A stretch of 64,000 nt of DNA from Stictocephala bisonia. Taxonomy: Eukaryota > Arthropoda > Insecta > Hemiptera > Membracidae. This document shows, piece by piece, positions 34,374 through 46,879 of the stretch. The notes under the pieces were generated by a model. It was not told the DNA's origin and made no database searches. It saw only the letters and a list, made by a program, of their open reading frames with translations. The stretch's first letter is position 1, and each line of letters starts with the position of its first letter. The stretch covers positions 1,339,501 through 1,403,500 of the forward strand of contig JAQJVL010000101.1 in assembly GCA_035578905.1 (NCBI GenBank), written 5' to 3'. The translations under genes were made by a program, and so were the position numbers.

Positions 34374-37300
34374 GTAAGTTCAATTCTATTACTAAAACAT
34401 TTTCAATATTTTAAAATATTGTATAACCAACCGACTAACTGTATTTTTATTTAAAAAATGTTACTTAAATTGTTTTAAATTAATATTGTATGTAATTAAC
34501 AGAACAATGCACAACAATCCTAAAATGGTCTTTGTTCAATAAAGATAATTGTTTCAGTTATTTTACCACAACTGGCATTTAACTCTAAGTCTAAAAGAGT
34601 CTAGTTTTAAGGGTATTCACTAATACCTGGAACTTTAAGAAAAACAAGTAACAAGTGATATGTACAGGGTTGGGCAAAAGTCTGCAATATATTTATTGAT
34701 TTTAAAACTATTGAAAGAAATGAAATGAAACTTTGTAGTTATGTATATGTCCCTATACTAAACATTGAGACATATTTTACTTGTTTTTCATATAGCCAGG
34801 GTATGGCCCATGAAGGAAATGTTAGAAATTTTAAATGAAAGCCTACCTTGAGTTATACCTCATTTTAAAGGTCTTTTAAAAGTAAAGTGCAAACCTGAGG
34901 TCAAAAGGATGACCCAGTCAGAAAATACAGCCACTTAATAAATATATTGTCATATTACTAATTCTTCCTAGTTATACAGCTATTTATTTATTAACTGTTT
35001 GAGATCTCTGTTGTTCAGTATGTTGTTGATTGTTAACAATCGTAATGAAAGACAAAAAATTAAAATAAGAAAAATTGTTAAACCCCTTTTGACAGTAGAT
35101 TTACCCTAAAAATAGTTTTTAAAAATTATTATAATAATTTATCACATTATTTTTGTGAAAATGAATTGATTCCTAAAATTCAGACAGTTGAATTATAGCT
35201 CTACGCAACAATAGATAATAACTATCTTATCCTTGTTCTTAAGCGGTATTATTTATATGACATTAAATTCTTTGAGAGGCTATATTTTCTGACTAGGTCA
35301 TCCTTTTGAACTCAGGTTTGGCTCTTGTGTATTACAAACAAAGACCTTTAAAATGAGGTATAAATCGAAGTAGGCTTACAATTATCATTTTTAAGACTTC
35401 CTTAATGTTAAAGGTAGGGGATGGGGAGTTTTAATAGCTATAAATAATAATTCTGGTATTTAGGCAAGTAGGCTTTTTAATGTTGAAACTGAAGAGTATA
35501 ACATTTGGCTGAAATTGAAATTTTCCAATAAGTTTGATTTTACAGTACTGTTAGCTGTTGTTCCCCATAGTTCTCATAAAAGTGTGTACAATTCATTTTT
35601 TTTTAAATTGATTTGATTAAGTTTAAATATGAGCATATTCTCATAGTAGATGATTTTAATTTACATGTTACAGGTATTCATTATGATTTTTGTCAGGTAA
35701 ACATGAATAATACATGTAAACAGTTTTTGTTTTTTATGCAGCTATATAATTTAATTTCTAACAATTATGTTTTAAACATGCATGGGCATACTCTAGACTG
35801 AGTACTAACCAATTTAGATAGTCTGAGTGTAAACAAGGAGGATAGTCCACTAGTGGGAATAGATATGTACCATTTGTTATAAAATTTCATCTCTCAACAA
35901 TTTGCATCTAATAGTTATAATTTCAATAAAGTGGATTTTTTAGCTTTGTATAATGAATTTCGTAATATTGATTGGGAAGAATTATATTTATCTAAGAATG
36001 TTAATTCCTCTGTTGATATTTTCTATAATGTTCTATACTCTCTCTTAAACAATCATGTTCCAAAATTTAGTAACTCAAATAATACATATCCTGTATTATA
36101 CTCGTACACTAAGGAGTTAATATGTATCATAAAATATAAGGAAATAATAAGAAAGAAATTTAAAATGCACCAAATGCCTCATTTATATGAACAATATTCA
36201 GTTTTGAGAGCAAATGTTAAGCATCTTATTACAACAGACTTTAAAAATTATGTAAAATCTGCTGAACTAAAAATAAATAGGAACCCTAAATCATTTTGGA
36301 GTCTAATGAAAAGAATCAGACTGGTAGATAATAATCCAACAACAATGTGTTCAGAGCGGAGGAGAGTGGTTGGGAGGACAGCGATAACAGAGGCACTAGT
36401 CACATACTTTTCTTCTGTCTATGGTTCTTGTAATTTAAATTCTACCGACCTTTGTCATCTGGCACTTCAAGAGCCAATAATGGAGAATTTGTCTTCCTTA
36501 TCTATAAATGTAATATCAGACGAAGAAGTGTTAAATGCACTAAAGAAATTAAAACCAAAAAAATCTGTAACCAGATAGCATTCCTCCATATGTTTGTAAA
36601 ACTTGTGCTGAATTGTTTACTCGTCCTCTTGCCTACATATTGAATCTGTCTTTATCTACTTCAACTTTTCCCGATAACATGGAAAATTACGAGGGTCGTC
36701 CCAATACCAAAGAAAGGATCAAAATGTGATACAAAGAATCATTGTCCTATTGCAATACCCTCTTCTCCAGCCAAGGAATTTTAGTTAATTTCATTCAATA
36801 GGTTATTTTTTCATATTAACAAATACATCAGTGTATATCATCTTGGGTTTTTCCCAAATAGATCTACAAATTAAAAAGAAATTTATTAAATTTTTCGCAT
36901 TACTGTAAGGACAGTCTGGACATCAACATTCAGGTTGACACTGTGTATACAGACTTCGAAAAGGCTTTTGATAATGTGAATCATTTAAAACTGTTAACAA
37001 AATTACATTATTATGGTTTACCAGAGCAAAGTATAATGTTTTTCTCGTCATATTTGTGTAATAGAAGACAATATGTTAGTTATGAAGGATTCAAATCAAA
37101 TTAATTTCTTGTACAATCAGGAGTCCACAGGATTCCAACTTAGGACCTCTTCTTTTTATCATTTTCATTAATGACATTGTTAGCCATGTAAAATACAATA
37201 ACATTCTTCTTTATATAGACAATTTAAAGATATAAAAAAAATTAAAACTTAAGACTGTCATTATTTGCAACAAGATATAGATGATCTTGTCCATTGGAGT

Positions 37301-40300
37301 TAAGATAACTTATAATTTAACATAAAAAAATTTGCAGTCTCATCCTTTTTCAGAAAAACAGACAAACATATCATTAAATATGATTGTAGAATGAAAGATG
37401 ACGTGGTGAGCAGAAAAAATAGTATCATTGATTTAGACATTACATTTGATTCTAAATTTAGTTTTACTGACCATATTCTACCTATCTGCAAATCATCTTT
37501 TTCAATTTTAGGTTTCATAAAAAGGTCTGGACATTTTTTACAGCAGCCTTCTTCACTCAAATTATTGTTTTTTTTTTTTTTTCATTGATTCATTCAAAAA
37601 TTGAATATGGAACTTTAATATGGTATTCGCATGCAAATTATCTTTCTGAGCTATTAGAAAATGTTCAGAGAGGTTTTTACGATATTTATAAATCAAGGCT
37701 TTCGGTCATTACACCAGCATTATCTTACTCAGAACTTTTGAACATTTTTAACATTGACTCACTTCACAAAAAGTGCAAAATGATTATGTTGTCTTAACTC
37801 TACAAACTAGTTAATGGCTTGATAGATTGTGATTTTTTTTCATTGGTAAGCTTTGCTGTCCCCCTGCCCAATTCCCGTTGTTGCTATTTATTCAAAGTTT
37901 TTCAAAAACAAATTTATGTTTTTGTTCCCCTGTAAATCATATGCCTAGAATGTTCAATAATTATTCACAGAATCTTGATTTATGAGCAGACTATTTAAAA
38001 AGCAACTATCAGTAGTAATAGAAAATGTTCAAACTTAGTATTTTCATATGGTATATAGATAGCATGCGCAAGTTTGATTCTTTCTATATAACATTCTTCA
38101 TAAGCTGTGGTAGTTATTATTGAATCCTAGTATAAATTATAGTAGTTCTTGTTCCTTAATTTATTTATTGACTTTATGCTTGTTATTGTTTATATATTTT
38201 TGTTATTCATAGTTTATTGTTATATGTTATTTGTTATACATATTTAGTTTATTTATCCAAAGTTGAAGTTTGCTGTTTATATTTTGTTGTATATGGGCAT
38301 AGTTTTATATTACATTATTATGTTTGAATAACAGTATTTAATAACAGATTTTTATCTGTTATTAAATACTGTATTTTTTTAATAATTGTAATTATATGTG
38401 GATTCGGCAAATTGATATAAAAGACTGTATTGAATGCAAGTCGATCAGTGTAATAACTATTGCTGTAAATATTATATAAGTATATATATTTTTTGCATGT
38501 TAAAGTTTTTCAATTGCTAAATGTTTTATTGTAATTGTATATAACATCTGTAATAAAGCATTATAAAATAAATAAATAATTGGCCATCATCTGGCTATGC
38601 GAAAAACAAGTAAATATGTCTAAATGTTTGGTATAGGATCATGTACATAACTATAAAGTTTCATTACATTTCTTCAATAGTTTTAAAATAAATAAATATA
38701 TTCCAGACTTGTGCCCAACTCTGTATATACAAGGTGAGGCAGACCACCTGTGCAGTAGGTATAGCGGGTGAACGGGTTGTTCTAGAGGCATAAAACAAAA
38801 TGCTTTACCTGTAAACAGTACATGGCAAGTCCATTAAAAATATTTTCATTAAAATCCATGCAGTCTCCTACAAAACCAAGGGTCGTGGGTTCAAATCTCA
38901 TAATTTATAAATATAAACATTGGACAAGTAATTCATCATTTTAAAGGTCTTGGTGAAAGAAACTTATTGGTGTAAAGAAAATTCACTTATCTTAATTTGA
39001 TTTCAAAAGTGTATACATTTTTGTGTAAAACTTTGACGTTTACGGAATACGCTCTAATTGTCACACCATTTGAGTTATCTTTATCACAATTTCAAATTCT
39101 AACTCGCACAAAAATCAGCTTCACTCTGATATACTACATGACTACATTTATGCGTATTTTAATGTTTGTCACCAAACCCGAATTTTGAAATATTCAAAAT
39201 TCCTATAAATAAATTTTTTTAAATAACATCATGCATCATGTTGTATATCATTTTGAAGGTTTCATTAAGACGAATAAAGTTTGTTTTTACCCTTTTTCTG
39301 TGGTTTTCGAGAAATAAGGGGAAATGCGTTTTTAACACACTTTCTCCAGTGTTTTACGTTATACTGGATACCTTCAAGACTGAATTACCTGAGGTCAATT
39401 CTCAAATCTTTAGACATGTATGTATTAATGTGTAGGTATTAATGTAATCACGATGCTGAAACTGAAGGCCAATATGTCATGGTACAGCGAGTAAAACATA
39501 TTAACAACTGGCATTATTACTGAGGGCAAGGGCCGAACTGTCAAGAGCTAGTAGTATTAGTCCACCCCCACATACATGTACGGTGATATTGATATATATT
39601 AAATAGTTTTAAAAATCATTTTAAAAAAATGAGAAGTTTTTTTAAATGAAACATTTATAACAACCCCTAGTTCAACGACAGAAAACGAAATAAAATCTAA
39701 GTACCCAAATAAAATGGACAAGAAAGGCTAATTTTTTGTTGGTAAAGGGTGATTTTGACATTTTTAAATCATCGAATATACAGGGTGTCCCAGAAATAAA
39801 GTGCCAAACTGCGGGAAATGGTAATATAGGTCAAAGTAAAGAGGAAATCAAGAGTAATTTTTTTTCAAAAACGCTTCGTTTACCAGATATCTGCCATTTT
39901 GTTTTTTTCACAAAATAATTTTTATCTCTAAGTTGGCTTAACCGATCCTAATGAAACTCGCTATGCATGTTAGTATAATAGAGACCTATTATAAGAAAAA
40001 AATTAACTTGATCCAATTTAAGATTTCAAAATAGCGGCCATTTTTTAATAAAAAATGTGAAAACAGAAAAATGCTTAATACACTTTTTTTGATAATTTTA
40101 TAACCAATCTGTCTTTATAAAAACAGTTAGAATCAAACAAAAAATAACCATGACAGATTGAGATTTATGTTGAGAGGCAGCAATAAAGCTATTTGTTTTT
40201 AGCTTTTTTGTGGACTCTCAACATAAATGTCATATGTTTTTAATTTTTTTGTTAGATTCTAACTTTTTTATACTGACAGACTGGTAATAAAATTATCTTA

Positions 40301-43300
40301 AAAAAACTTTTTTGTATTTTTTGCTGTTTTTCCGCAATTTCTTAAAATTGCGTAAACAATTTAAAATAGCCGCCATTTCGAAGTCTTAGATTGGATCAAA
40401 AGAAGGTTTTTTTTCTTAGAATAGGTCTCTATTATTGTAACGAGTACAGCGAGTTTCATTTAGGTTGGTTGAGCCAACTTAGAGATAAAAATTCTTTTGT
40501 GAAAAAACAAAATGGCGGATATCTGGTAAACGAAGAGTTTTTGGAAAAAAACATTATACTTGATTTTCTCTTTATTTTGACCTATATAAACATTTCCCGA
40601 AGTTTGGCACTTTATTTCTGGGACACCCTGTACTTAAGTAAACAACTTCAAAAATGTAATTGTCAAAACTACCTAACATGGTTTTTATACTCATATCAAT
40701 TTTGGTAAAACATTTAAAAACAACGTTAACCAGCCTTTAACACTGTACTAATAATCTACGCAAGAGATAGCACAATTTGGGTCAGTTTAGTCTGTGGACA
40801 TTGTTAAAATTAACCAAATTCTAAATAAAGTTTCTAAAAAAATATTTTACTAATTTACATGTGCTAGTTTACCGGGTTGCAATTTGAGCACATCTAAGCT
40901 AGTAACACAAGTTAATTAGGTTTTCGTTATATTTTACTACGTTCATAGACTAAATGGACCCAAAAAGTATAGTTCTGACAAATTAACCAGAATGGACATG
41001 AGTGTAAAAAACCAAGTGAGGTACTTTGGACGGTCAAATTTGAAAACTTTTTTGCTCTTAATATTTAACCCTAGATTTTCAGTGAATGTCAAGTGACTCA
41101 ACATGAACTGTACGTAAATCTACATAGCCAAGATCATACACATGACATTGACTATAAACCAGGGTTAGTAAAAAACTTTACTGATTTGTGTTTAACATGC
41201 AATTATTTTTAGGTCTAACAATAGAACAAATGGCAGCACAGACCTTCGTTTTCTTTCTTGCTGGATTTGAGACAGCGTCTTCCTTAATGGCATTCTGTCT
41301 ATATGAACTATCTTGTCACCAAGACATTCAGGAGCAACTGTACAATAAGATTCAGGAAGCTGTGGATGCTAATGGAGGCAAGATTTCCTACCAAGTATTA
41401 ACGGAGATATCTTTTTTGGATCAAGTTATAAATGGTAATTAATTAACTAAGTTAGAGTTCTGAAATGAAGTTTTTATTGAACCATTTTGGAACAAAATAT
41501 CCTGTACTACTGGATGTACCATACAAACATCTTAACACAAATAAGATAATTTAAAATTGTACTTTTTTCTTTTAGTACCGTAACCTCAATGCAATTTATA
41601 TTTAGACATTTTATTTGTCAAATACCCATTGTATTTAGTGTAACAATAAAAAATATACTTAATATAAGAGTATTATAAAAAAGATCATCCTTAAAGAAAA
41701 AATTTAAAGAACACGTTTTTTTACAGAAACATTACGTCTTTATGGTTCGGCTCAATCACTGATAAGAAAATGCACCAAATCTTTCAGAATACCAGACTCA
41801 GATCTTGTTGTTGAAGAAGGTATGAGAGTCATCATACCTCTGTATTCCCTCCACCATGATTCACAATTCTACCCTGATCCCTACGAGTTCAAACCAGAAA
41901 GATTCAACTCTGAGGAAAGTAAGAAGAGGCACCATTTTGTGTTCATGCCTTTTGGAGAAGGGCCCAGAAATTGTATTGGTAAGTTAACACTAAATATTAA
42001 TAAAACAATAAACAGTATAAAATAAATATAGTAAAAGACAATACAACAATATAAATACAACACATTCACTGACCAAATAAAATTGTCTAATTTTAAATAC
42101 CCACAGTTATTTGAAATAACAATGATACTATAAATGGTAATATCCAGACAGTAACTGACAGAGAACTATAAGGTTCAACACAATTTAGACAAATTGACCT
42201 TCATTGGGAAAAAAATGTCAGCAAAAATATATATTATCTGAAACAGATTATCACAGCAGATTTTAACAAACATTTGAACTTAAAACCAAGTTGGGAACTA
42301 CATCACACCACCTACCAATATATCTTCACACCGTACATGTATAGTGGTAGTACCCTCCCTCCTACCCACATGTATGAGTGGTCGTGTGGGTCAATGCCAC
42401 TGTACATATGGATATCCTTTCTGCTTTCTAAATCATTCGGCTCACTACATCACAAGTATCTCCCTTCCAATCAAGCTTGATCCTTCCTGAGTTATTTTTA
42501 AATTAATTGGTAGGGCATTTGCCACCAATTTTGTATTGTTCTTTCTTCTCTGTTTTTAAAGTAATTGCATTATGTTATACCAGTTTAAAGTTTTTTATGG
42601 TTGTTTACCAGTGGCCTTGACCGGAAGGAGCGTGGCTGTCAATTTTGTCAGGCTACTTTGCCTGATCAAAATAAGATTTCCTTTAACTTTTTATAATATT
42701 TTTTAAAGCAATAATTCTTTTATTCTATAAAAGAACTTACAAAGGTATAAAAAAACTTACAAAGGTTCTGTTGGCATAAATATTACAGAGATTTAAAAAC
42801 AATAGAAAGCAGGAAATTCGTTTAACAATTTAAATAAAATAACTTTTATAGAAAAATCATTGTACTTTTTAATAAATAAAACCTAAAATAGTCATATTAT
42901 TTAGCATCTTTTGGCAGCACTGACTTATGAAAATAGATGACAAAATGAAACTTATTACAGCTGTGTCCATCTGACTTAAAATAAAGCCACAGTGTAGTCA
43001 GTCTAGAGAATCTGAGGTTTGTTTAAGTTTTGTTTTGGTTGTCGTGATTGTATTGTTGTAGTGTTTAAATTAATTTGTTAGTTACTTGTTCTTCTAAAAC
43101 TATAAGTATAGAAGTTATACACATTTAACAGTTTTATGTGTATAACTGTGGTTACACAAAATTTAACATTTTCTTGATTATTTCTTTATTCTTTGGTTAA
43201 ACTTGATGAAAAGTAGTACTTTTACACAGCAAAACATTGGCAACAGAATGAACAGGTTTCTGAGTGTCAAATATTTAGTTATGTTGTTATTAGAAACCAA

Positions 43301-43901
43301 AACTGAATATTTTGGTGATTTTTTGATTTTTACTTTTGTCAAAATATAATCCTTATTTGAACATTAACACAATTTTACTTTCATCCTATAGTTCAGTTAT
43401 ACGCAATTTAAAAATTTTCACAACTTTGTGGATATCTCTATTTACAGTAATTGTGAATATTTTTGTAAAACCTAGCAAAAACATCTTCCTGTATTCTAAG
43501 ATCATCATCTACATCAGTCATTTTAGTATTCTAAGATCTACAAATGGTACTCTACAAAATTAAGTACCTTCCTAAAAGAGTTAACATCTGTAAAGCTTTA
43601 GCTAGGACTGATATTTATTTATCTATTCTGAACAAAAAGCTTTATGAGAATTTTCAAATATTAAAGAGATATTAAATATTCTTTTTGAAATGTCAACATT
43701 AAATAATATAAATAACATTTATTTTCAGGTATGCGGTTTGGACTTATGCAAGCTAAAGTTGGGCTTTCAACAGTTTTACTGAACTATCAACTAAAACTTT
43801 CACCAAATCAACAAAAGCCAATAGAGATCAACAACAAATCACTAATATTGATGCCTGCAAAGCCAGTTTTACTAGAATTCAGAAAGAGAAATAAAAGCTA
43901 A
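33467..43901 (+). CDS. Cytochrome P450, CYP6-like (gene B), four coding exons, 517 aa
   Basis: The coding sequence joins 33467-34373, 41213-41434, 41727-41978 and 43729-43901, with GT-AG borders and phase-1 introns. The role is that of gene A: a membrane-anchored microsomal monooxygenase likely acting on foreign compounds. Motifs seen are an N-terminal hydrophobic anchor, WKDMR (133-137), AGFET (319-323), ETLR (377-380), PERF and FGEGPRNCIG with axial Cys459. All key residues are intact. It resembles gene A throughout, from YLTKNYDYW to MRFGLMQAKVGLST, and lies about 5.4 kb after it in the same direction, so the two are tandem duplicates. The Met at 33467 is chosen because it aligns with gene A. 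The in-frame Met at 33422 is upstream of a splice acceptor and looks intronic. Confidence 0.93.
34665..35407. mobile_element. Foldback MITE, left part (interrupted by a retrotransposon)
   Basis: The left terminus CAGGGTTGGGCAAAAGTCTG follows a TA. Its reverse complement occurs at the right terminus ending 38723, also followed by TA. Inner blocks 34840-34925 and 35265-35380 also pair. The right arm stops near 35407 and resumes near 38581, on either side of a retroelement. The MITE proper is about 890 bp, in intron 2 of gene B. Confidence 0.8.
35408..38580 (+). mobile_element. Decayed non-LTR retrotransposon inserted in the MITE
   Basis: The sequence starts inside the endonuclease (GRGWGVLIAINN, then LIVDDFNLH), so it is 5'-truncated. 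A 215-codon open piece at 35931-36578 covers the linker before the reverse transcriptase. RT pieces read YTDFEKAFDNVNH near 36945-36980, and a thumb piece reads RKNSIIDLDITFDSKFSF and SKIEYGTLIWYS. Many stops and shifts are present, and the YxDD block near 37210 is not intact. The 3' UTR contains a 19-bp perfect hairpin at 38331-38372 and ends in an ATAAATAAATAAT tail. Confidence 0.85.
38581..38723. mobile_element. Foldback MITE, right part
   Basis: This is the outer right arm of the element that begins at 34665. It contains ATAACTATAAAGTTTCATTA, which pairs with the left arm near 34730, and ends CCCAACTCTG before TA. Confidence 0.8.
38724..39780 (+). other. Gene B intron 2 segment
   Basis: At 38727-38790 there is one possible transposon terminus (ACAAGGTGAGGCAGACCACC) without a recognised partner. 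A single weak minisatellite unit lies near 39560-39600. Otherwise nothing is recognised. Confidence 0.35.
39781..40630. mobile_element. 850-bp foldback MITE with about 400-bp inverted repeats and TA target site
   Basis: The ends are CAGGGTGTCCCAGAAATAAA and its reverse complement, both abutting TA. Almost the whole element is an inverted repeat, with shared blocks TTACCAGATATC, CTCTAAGTTGGCT and ATAGAGACCTATT. An inner stem with CTCAACATAAAT completes the hairpin. There is no transposase. The TA target and termini suggest a mariner-related MITE. Confidence 0.92.
40631..41205 (+). other. Gene B intron 2, 3' end
   Basis: No recognised feature before the acceptor at 41212. Confidence 0.4.
41213..41434 (+). 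CDS. P450 gene B, coding exon 2 (helix I)
   Basis: The acceptor is TTTTTAG at 41212 and the donor is ATG|GTAATT at 41434. It encodes LTIEQMAAQ and AGFETASS. Length is 222 nt, as in gene A. Confidence 0.95.
41727..41978 (+). CDS. P450 gene B, coding exon 3 (ExxR to haem loop)
   Basis: The acceptor is TTACAG at 41726 and the donor is TTG|GTAAGT at 41978. It encodes ETLR, PERF and the haem-binding Cys loop. Intron 3 here is only 292 bp, against about 2 kb in gene A, where the extra length includes a foldback MITE. Confidence 0.95.
42320..42410. repeat. Two degenerate units of the 36-bp minisatellite
   Basis: CCGTACATGTATAGTGGTAG and, in the other orientation, GTGGGTCAATGCCACTGTAC are recognisable. 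The two units face opposite ways. They lie in intron 4 of gene B. The rest of this intron (to 43728) is AT-rich without features. Confidence 0.6.
43729..43901 (+). CDS. P450 gene B, last coding exon
   Basis: The acceptor is TTTTCAG at 43728. It encodes helix L and the C-terminus and stops at TAA 43899-43901. A close AATAAA at 43927-43932 is a possible but unusually near polyadenylation signal. Others occur around 44381. Confidence 0.95.
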
Positions 43902-44676
43902 AACCAACATTGAAAAGCACTCAGAAAATAAAAACGCACAAGCATAGGATTTTTTTGTTCCAACTGTTCTTAGGAAATGAGAGCAACTCCTATGAATTCC
44001 AAACTGTTGTTTTATACATGACACTTTTTATGACTTTCTATCTATATATTTAATCCCATATGCAAATCAGCCCAGAAGAAATTTGTCAAGCTAAGTTAGG
44101 ATAGCTTTATTAGATTCATTTTCAAGCTTAAAGGCCATATACAGTAGGAAAAATATCAGAAACATACAAAATCATCCGAGCTCCACCCCACTGGCCATGA
44201 AAAATCGAAAGAATTTTTATCACTACAGAAAATATATCACAATCACTGTTTATACTAATATTTACTAAACAGTTTTTATATCTATAAAGCTTAGGGTTTG
44301 TTCTGATGTAAACATTGCATATTTTTAGTGAGGTTTAGAACCTTCTGATTTGTTTATACCATAACTACTGTGCAATTTTTAATAAATAACAACACTGTCA
44401 TGTCAATTGGCCTGACGTTAGATTTTGCCCAAACATATAGTTCCTCAATGGCTGTTTTATCAATCCACTTTTCTTCGGAAACATTTTTTACGTGAAACGA
44501 GAGTTCCCGCCAAATTACAAACACACTGTAGGCCACACTCACATTGCAGTACTACTCAAACCTCACGAATTCTAGCAATTGACAGTATTGCTATCGGCTG
44601 TTAGTAGTAAGATAATTTGTTAGTAGCGAGATGTATATAGTGAAGTATTTAGATAGACTAGTACGTAATTTAATGA
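43902..44676 (+). other. Downstream of gene B
   Basis: Presumed 3' UTR followed by unique sequence. No other gene is seen. Confidence 0.4.
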
Positions 44677-45703
44677 ATGTCAATATATAAATGTGGTGAT
44701 AAAGTAACAACTTCTAAAATGGATCGTGTGCTTGGTGAACGATCTGAAAGGGATCTTTTGGTAGGAATGAGTGAGGATGAGAGTAATGAATCATTTGAAA
44801 GTGATAATGAAAATTATGTTGACGAGACTGACGCAGATCCGGATATTATTGTTAATGGAGGGAGTGAGCTGTAAGAAATGAAAGTTGATCAAGTATGAGT
44901 ATTGACCCTTGAAACTAACACTGTTACGCTCAAAGACAATGAATGGGGTTTATACAAAGGTAGGCAAAAACAGATTTCTTTTACAGTTAATACAAAATAC
45001 CAGTGGCATAGCCAGTAAGTAACTAAGGGGATGGTCCAAGATAATAGGGGAGTGGGTGGAGGTGTCCTAGAAGTGTGTATTGTAGGTGCATTAGAATGTA
45101 CTTTAAATACTTTTGTACTAAGATAAGTAAAACAATCGTTAATACCTTAATCAATTTGAATTCTTCCATTTTGTTAGGAAGAACAAAATGCTTTTCAGTA
45201 TTAATTTAAAATAAATGTGTTCATTATATGTTACTAGATGCCTATACCTAATTATTTTTGTATGTATGGGGAGAGGATATAATATAACTTTAAGCGAAGG
45301 TTCTGAACTTAAGTAACCCAAATGTGTCTATAGCACTGCAAAATACAATTTCAAAATAAATTTTAATAATTTCAAACCAAGGTTTTTTTTTTAATAGTAT
45401 ATGATGACATTATTCAGCTGAAGGTGAATGAAACAAATTCAAATACAGATAGTTTTATAATGAAACTGTGTTTGAACCACAGGAGTAGGCTGAATAACTG
45501 GAGGAAAACTAATCTTAAGGAAATTACAACATTTCTTGGCTTACTTATGTGGATGGGCTTAGTCTCTTTACCTAGACTAAGTGATTACTGGTTCAATAAT
45601 CCTTTTTATAACAGTTTGGCCGCCACAAAGCCATGAGTAGGAACAGAATCCAATTAATTTTGTGGTTTTGGCACTTCAATAGTAATAAGAACCTAAAAAG
45701 AGA
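44677..45703 (+). pseudogene. piggyBac-like transposase remnant
   Basis: The first piece (44677-44874) begins MDRVLGERSERDLL and is an acidic N-terminus of the kind found on piggyBac-derived transposases. After a non-coding gap, 45424-45636 reads NWRKTNLKEITTFLGLLMWM and LPRLSDYWF, the start of the DDE_Tnp_1_7 domain. After a frameshift near 45630 it continues AMSRNRIQLILWFWHFN, matching the MSRxRFxxxLxxxHF block of that family. A SINE then interrupts it. The catalytic Asp region is lost, so it is not functional. Confidence 0.8.
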
Positions 45704-45800
45704 TGGTAGGTCAGGCAAAATTCTACCCCAGTGGGGATTCGAAACTGGGACCTTGCTCTCTGCAGTCCGAAGCCTTAGCCACTGAGCCATCACGTCATCA
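45703..45800 (-). mobile_element. tRNA-derived SINE inserted in the piggyBac remnant
   Basis: On the minus strand the segment starts near 45800 with GATGGCTCAGTGGCTAAGGC, a pol III A box, and about 40 nt later has AGTTTCGAATCCCC, a B box. The body ends near 45703. A related head occurs at 56490-56560. It is too degenerate and lacks a cloverleaf, so it is a SINE rather than a tRNA gene. Confidence 0.75.
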
Positions 45801-46879
45801 AAGTTACTATTTCTGGGATAGAATTTGTCTAGCTGTTATGTTTGAGGGAGGGTGGATGGGTCACTAGTTGTCATGTTTGAGGGAGGATGGGCGGGTGATG
45901 ATGATCTTCATGGGAGGCTCAGGAGCAACAACCTGTCATCCAGCAATATTCTTATTCTTATATATGAGACGCCGACACAACGTTGTTGGTATTTTAAGGC
46001 GAATATGAATGATTATCCCTCTTATCAGAGGTTGTATGCATCTATAGGAAAAATGTGGACCACCACTATATTCTCATTTTTATTTAGGTTCAGCTGTTGT
46101 CAGAACTAAATGGTGTGAGTGAGGTAATCACCATTTAGTTCTGACTTCAATTAACATAAGTGAAAGGAGAAACAAATGCAAACTGCTATAAAAGAGTGTC
46201 AGAAGGACAAAACCGTGTAAAAGCAAGAAACATGACAAGTTATAACGTTGTGTGAACAGTGCCCTGAAAAGCCATTTCTGTATTTCAATTGAGTCAAATG
46301 AATTGTTCACAAATAAATAGTATTTTTTAAATTAGTTTTTAAATTTGTTTGAATGTTTAGTATTCACTATGCTTTGTATTGAGTTATTCATAATATTGTA
46401 TGAACTATACAGAATAAAAAAACTATAATTTGTAGTTTATTTCCAACCTTTTTATAGATATATTATCTCAATTCAAAACAAAAGGATGTCTGTTGGACAG
46501 ACAGACCCGGCTGTTTTTAGAAATTTAAGTCATATTTGAGCTATAATTTCTTGACTTGTAGCTTGTGGTTTATAAAAATTTTAGTTAGTTGATTATGTGT
46601 TATAATACACATATAATATTTCTTGATAGAAAAATTACTTGAAGTTTTTGCATTGCCATCTCAGAACAATGGATCCGACGTAGCATCTGCCTTGAACACC
46701 AGTGTCGGCCCAATACACAACATGGTAGCTAATGCGATAAGCAAAACCCTAAAATCTGCAATAATTTTCAATGTAGATATTGTAAATGTAATCCTAATCA
46801 TACAGAAAAACAGAACAAGTATATACATATAAGTGTTGTCTGTGTATGAGGTCTCCAATCCCTTTTCACAGAGTAAGCA
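45801..46879. other. Intergenic stretch with one short hairpin
   Basis: A perfect 17-bp inverted repeat lies at 46099-46115 and 46129-46145. G-rich units resembling the minisatellite lie at about 45846-45900. No gene is supported. Confidence 0.5.

Noticed and set aside
44677..45636. Domesticated piggyBac gene
   Set aside because: The frame is broken between the N-terminal and catalytic pieces, and a SINE interrupts it before the catalytic residues.
45703..45800. Possible tRNA gene on the minus strand
   Set aside because: A and B boxes are present but no acceptor stem or cloverleaf closes, and a related copy at 56490 is similarly degenerate.
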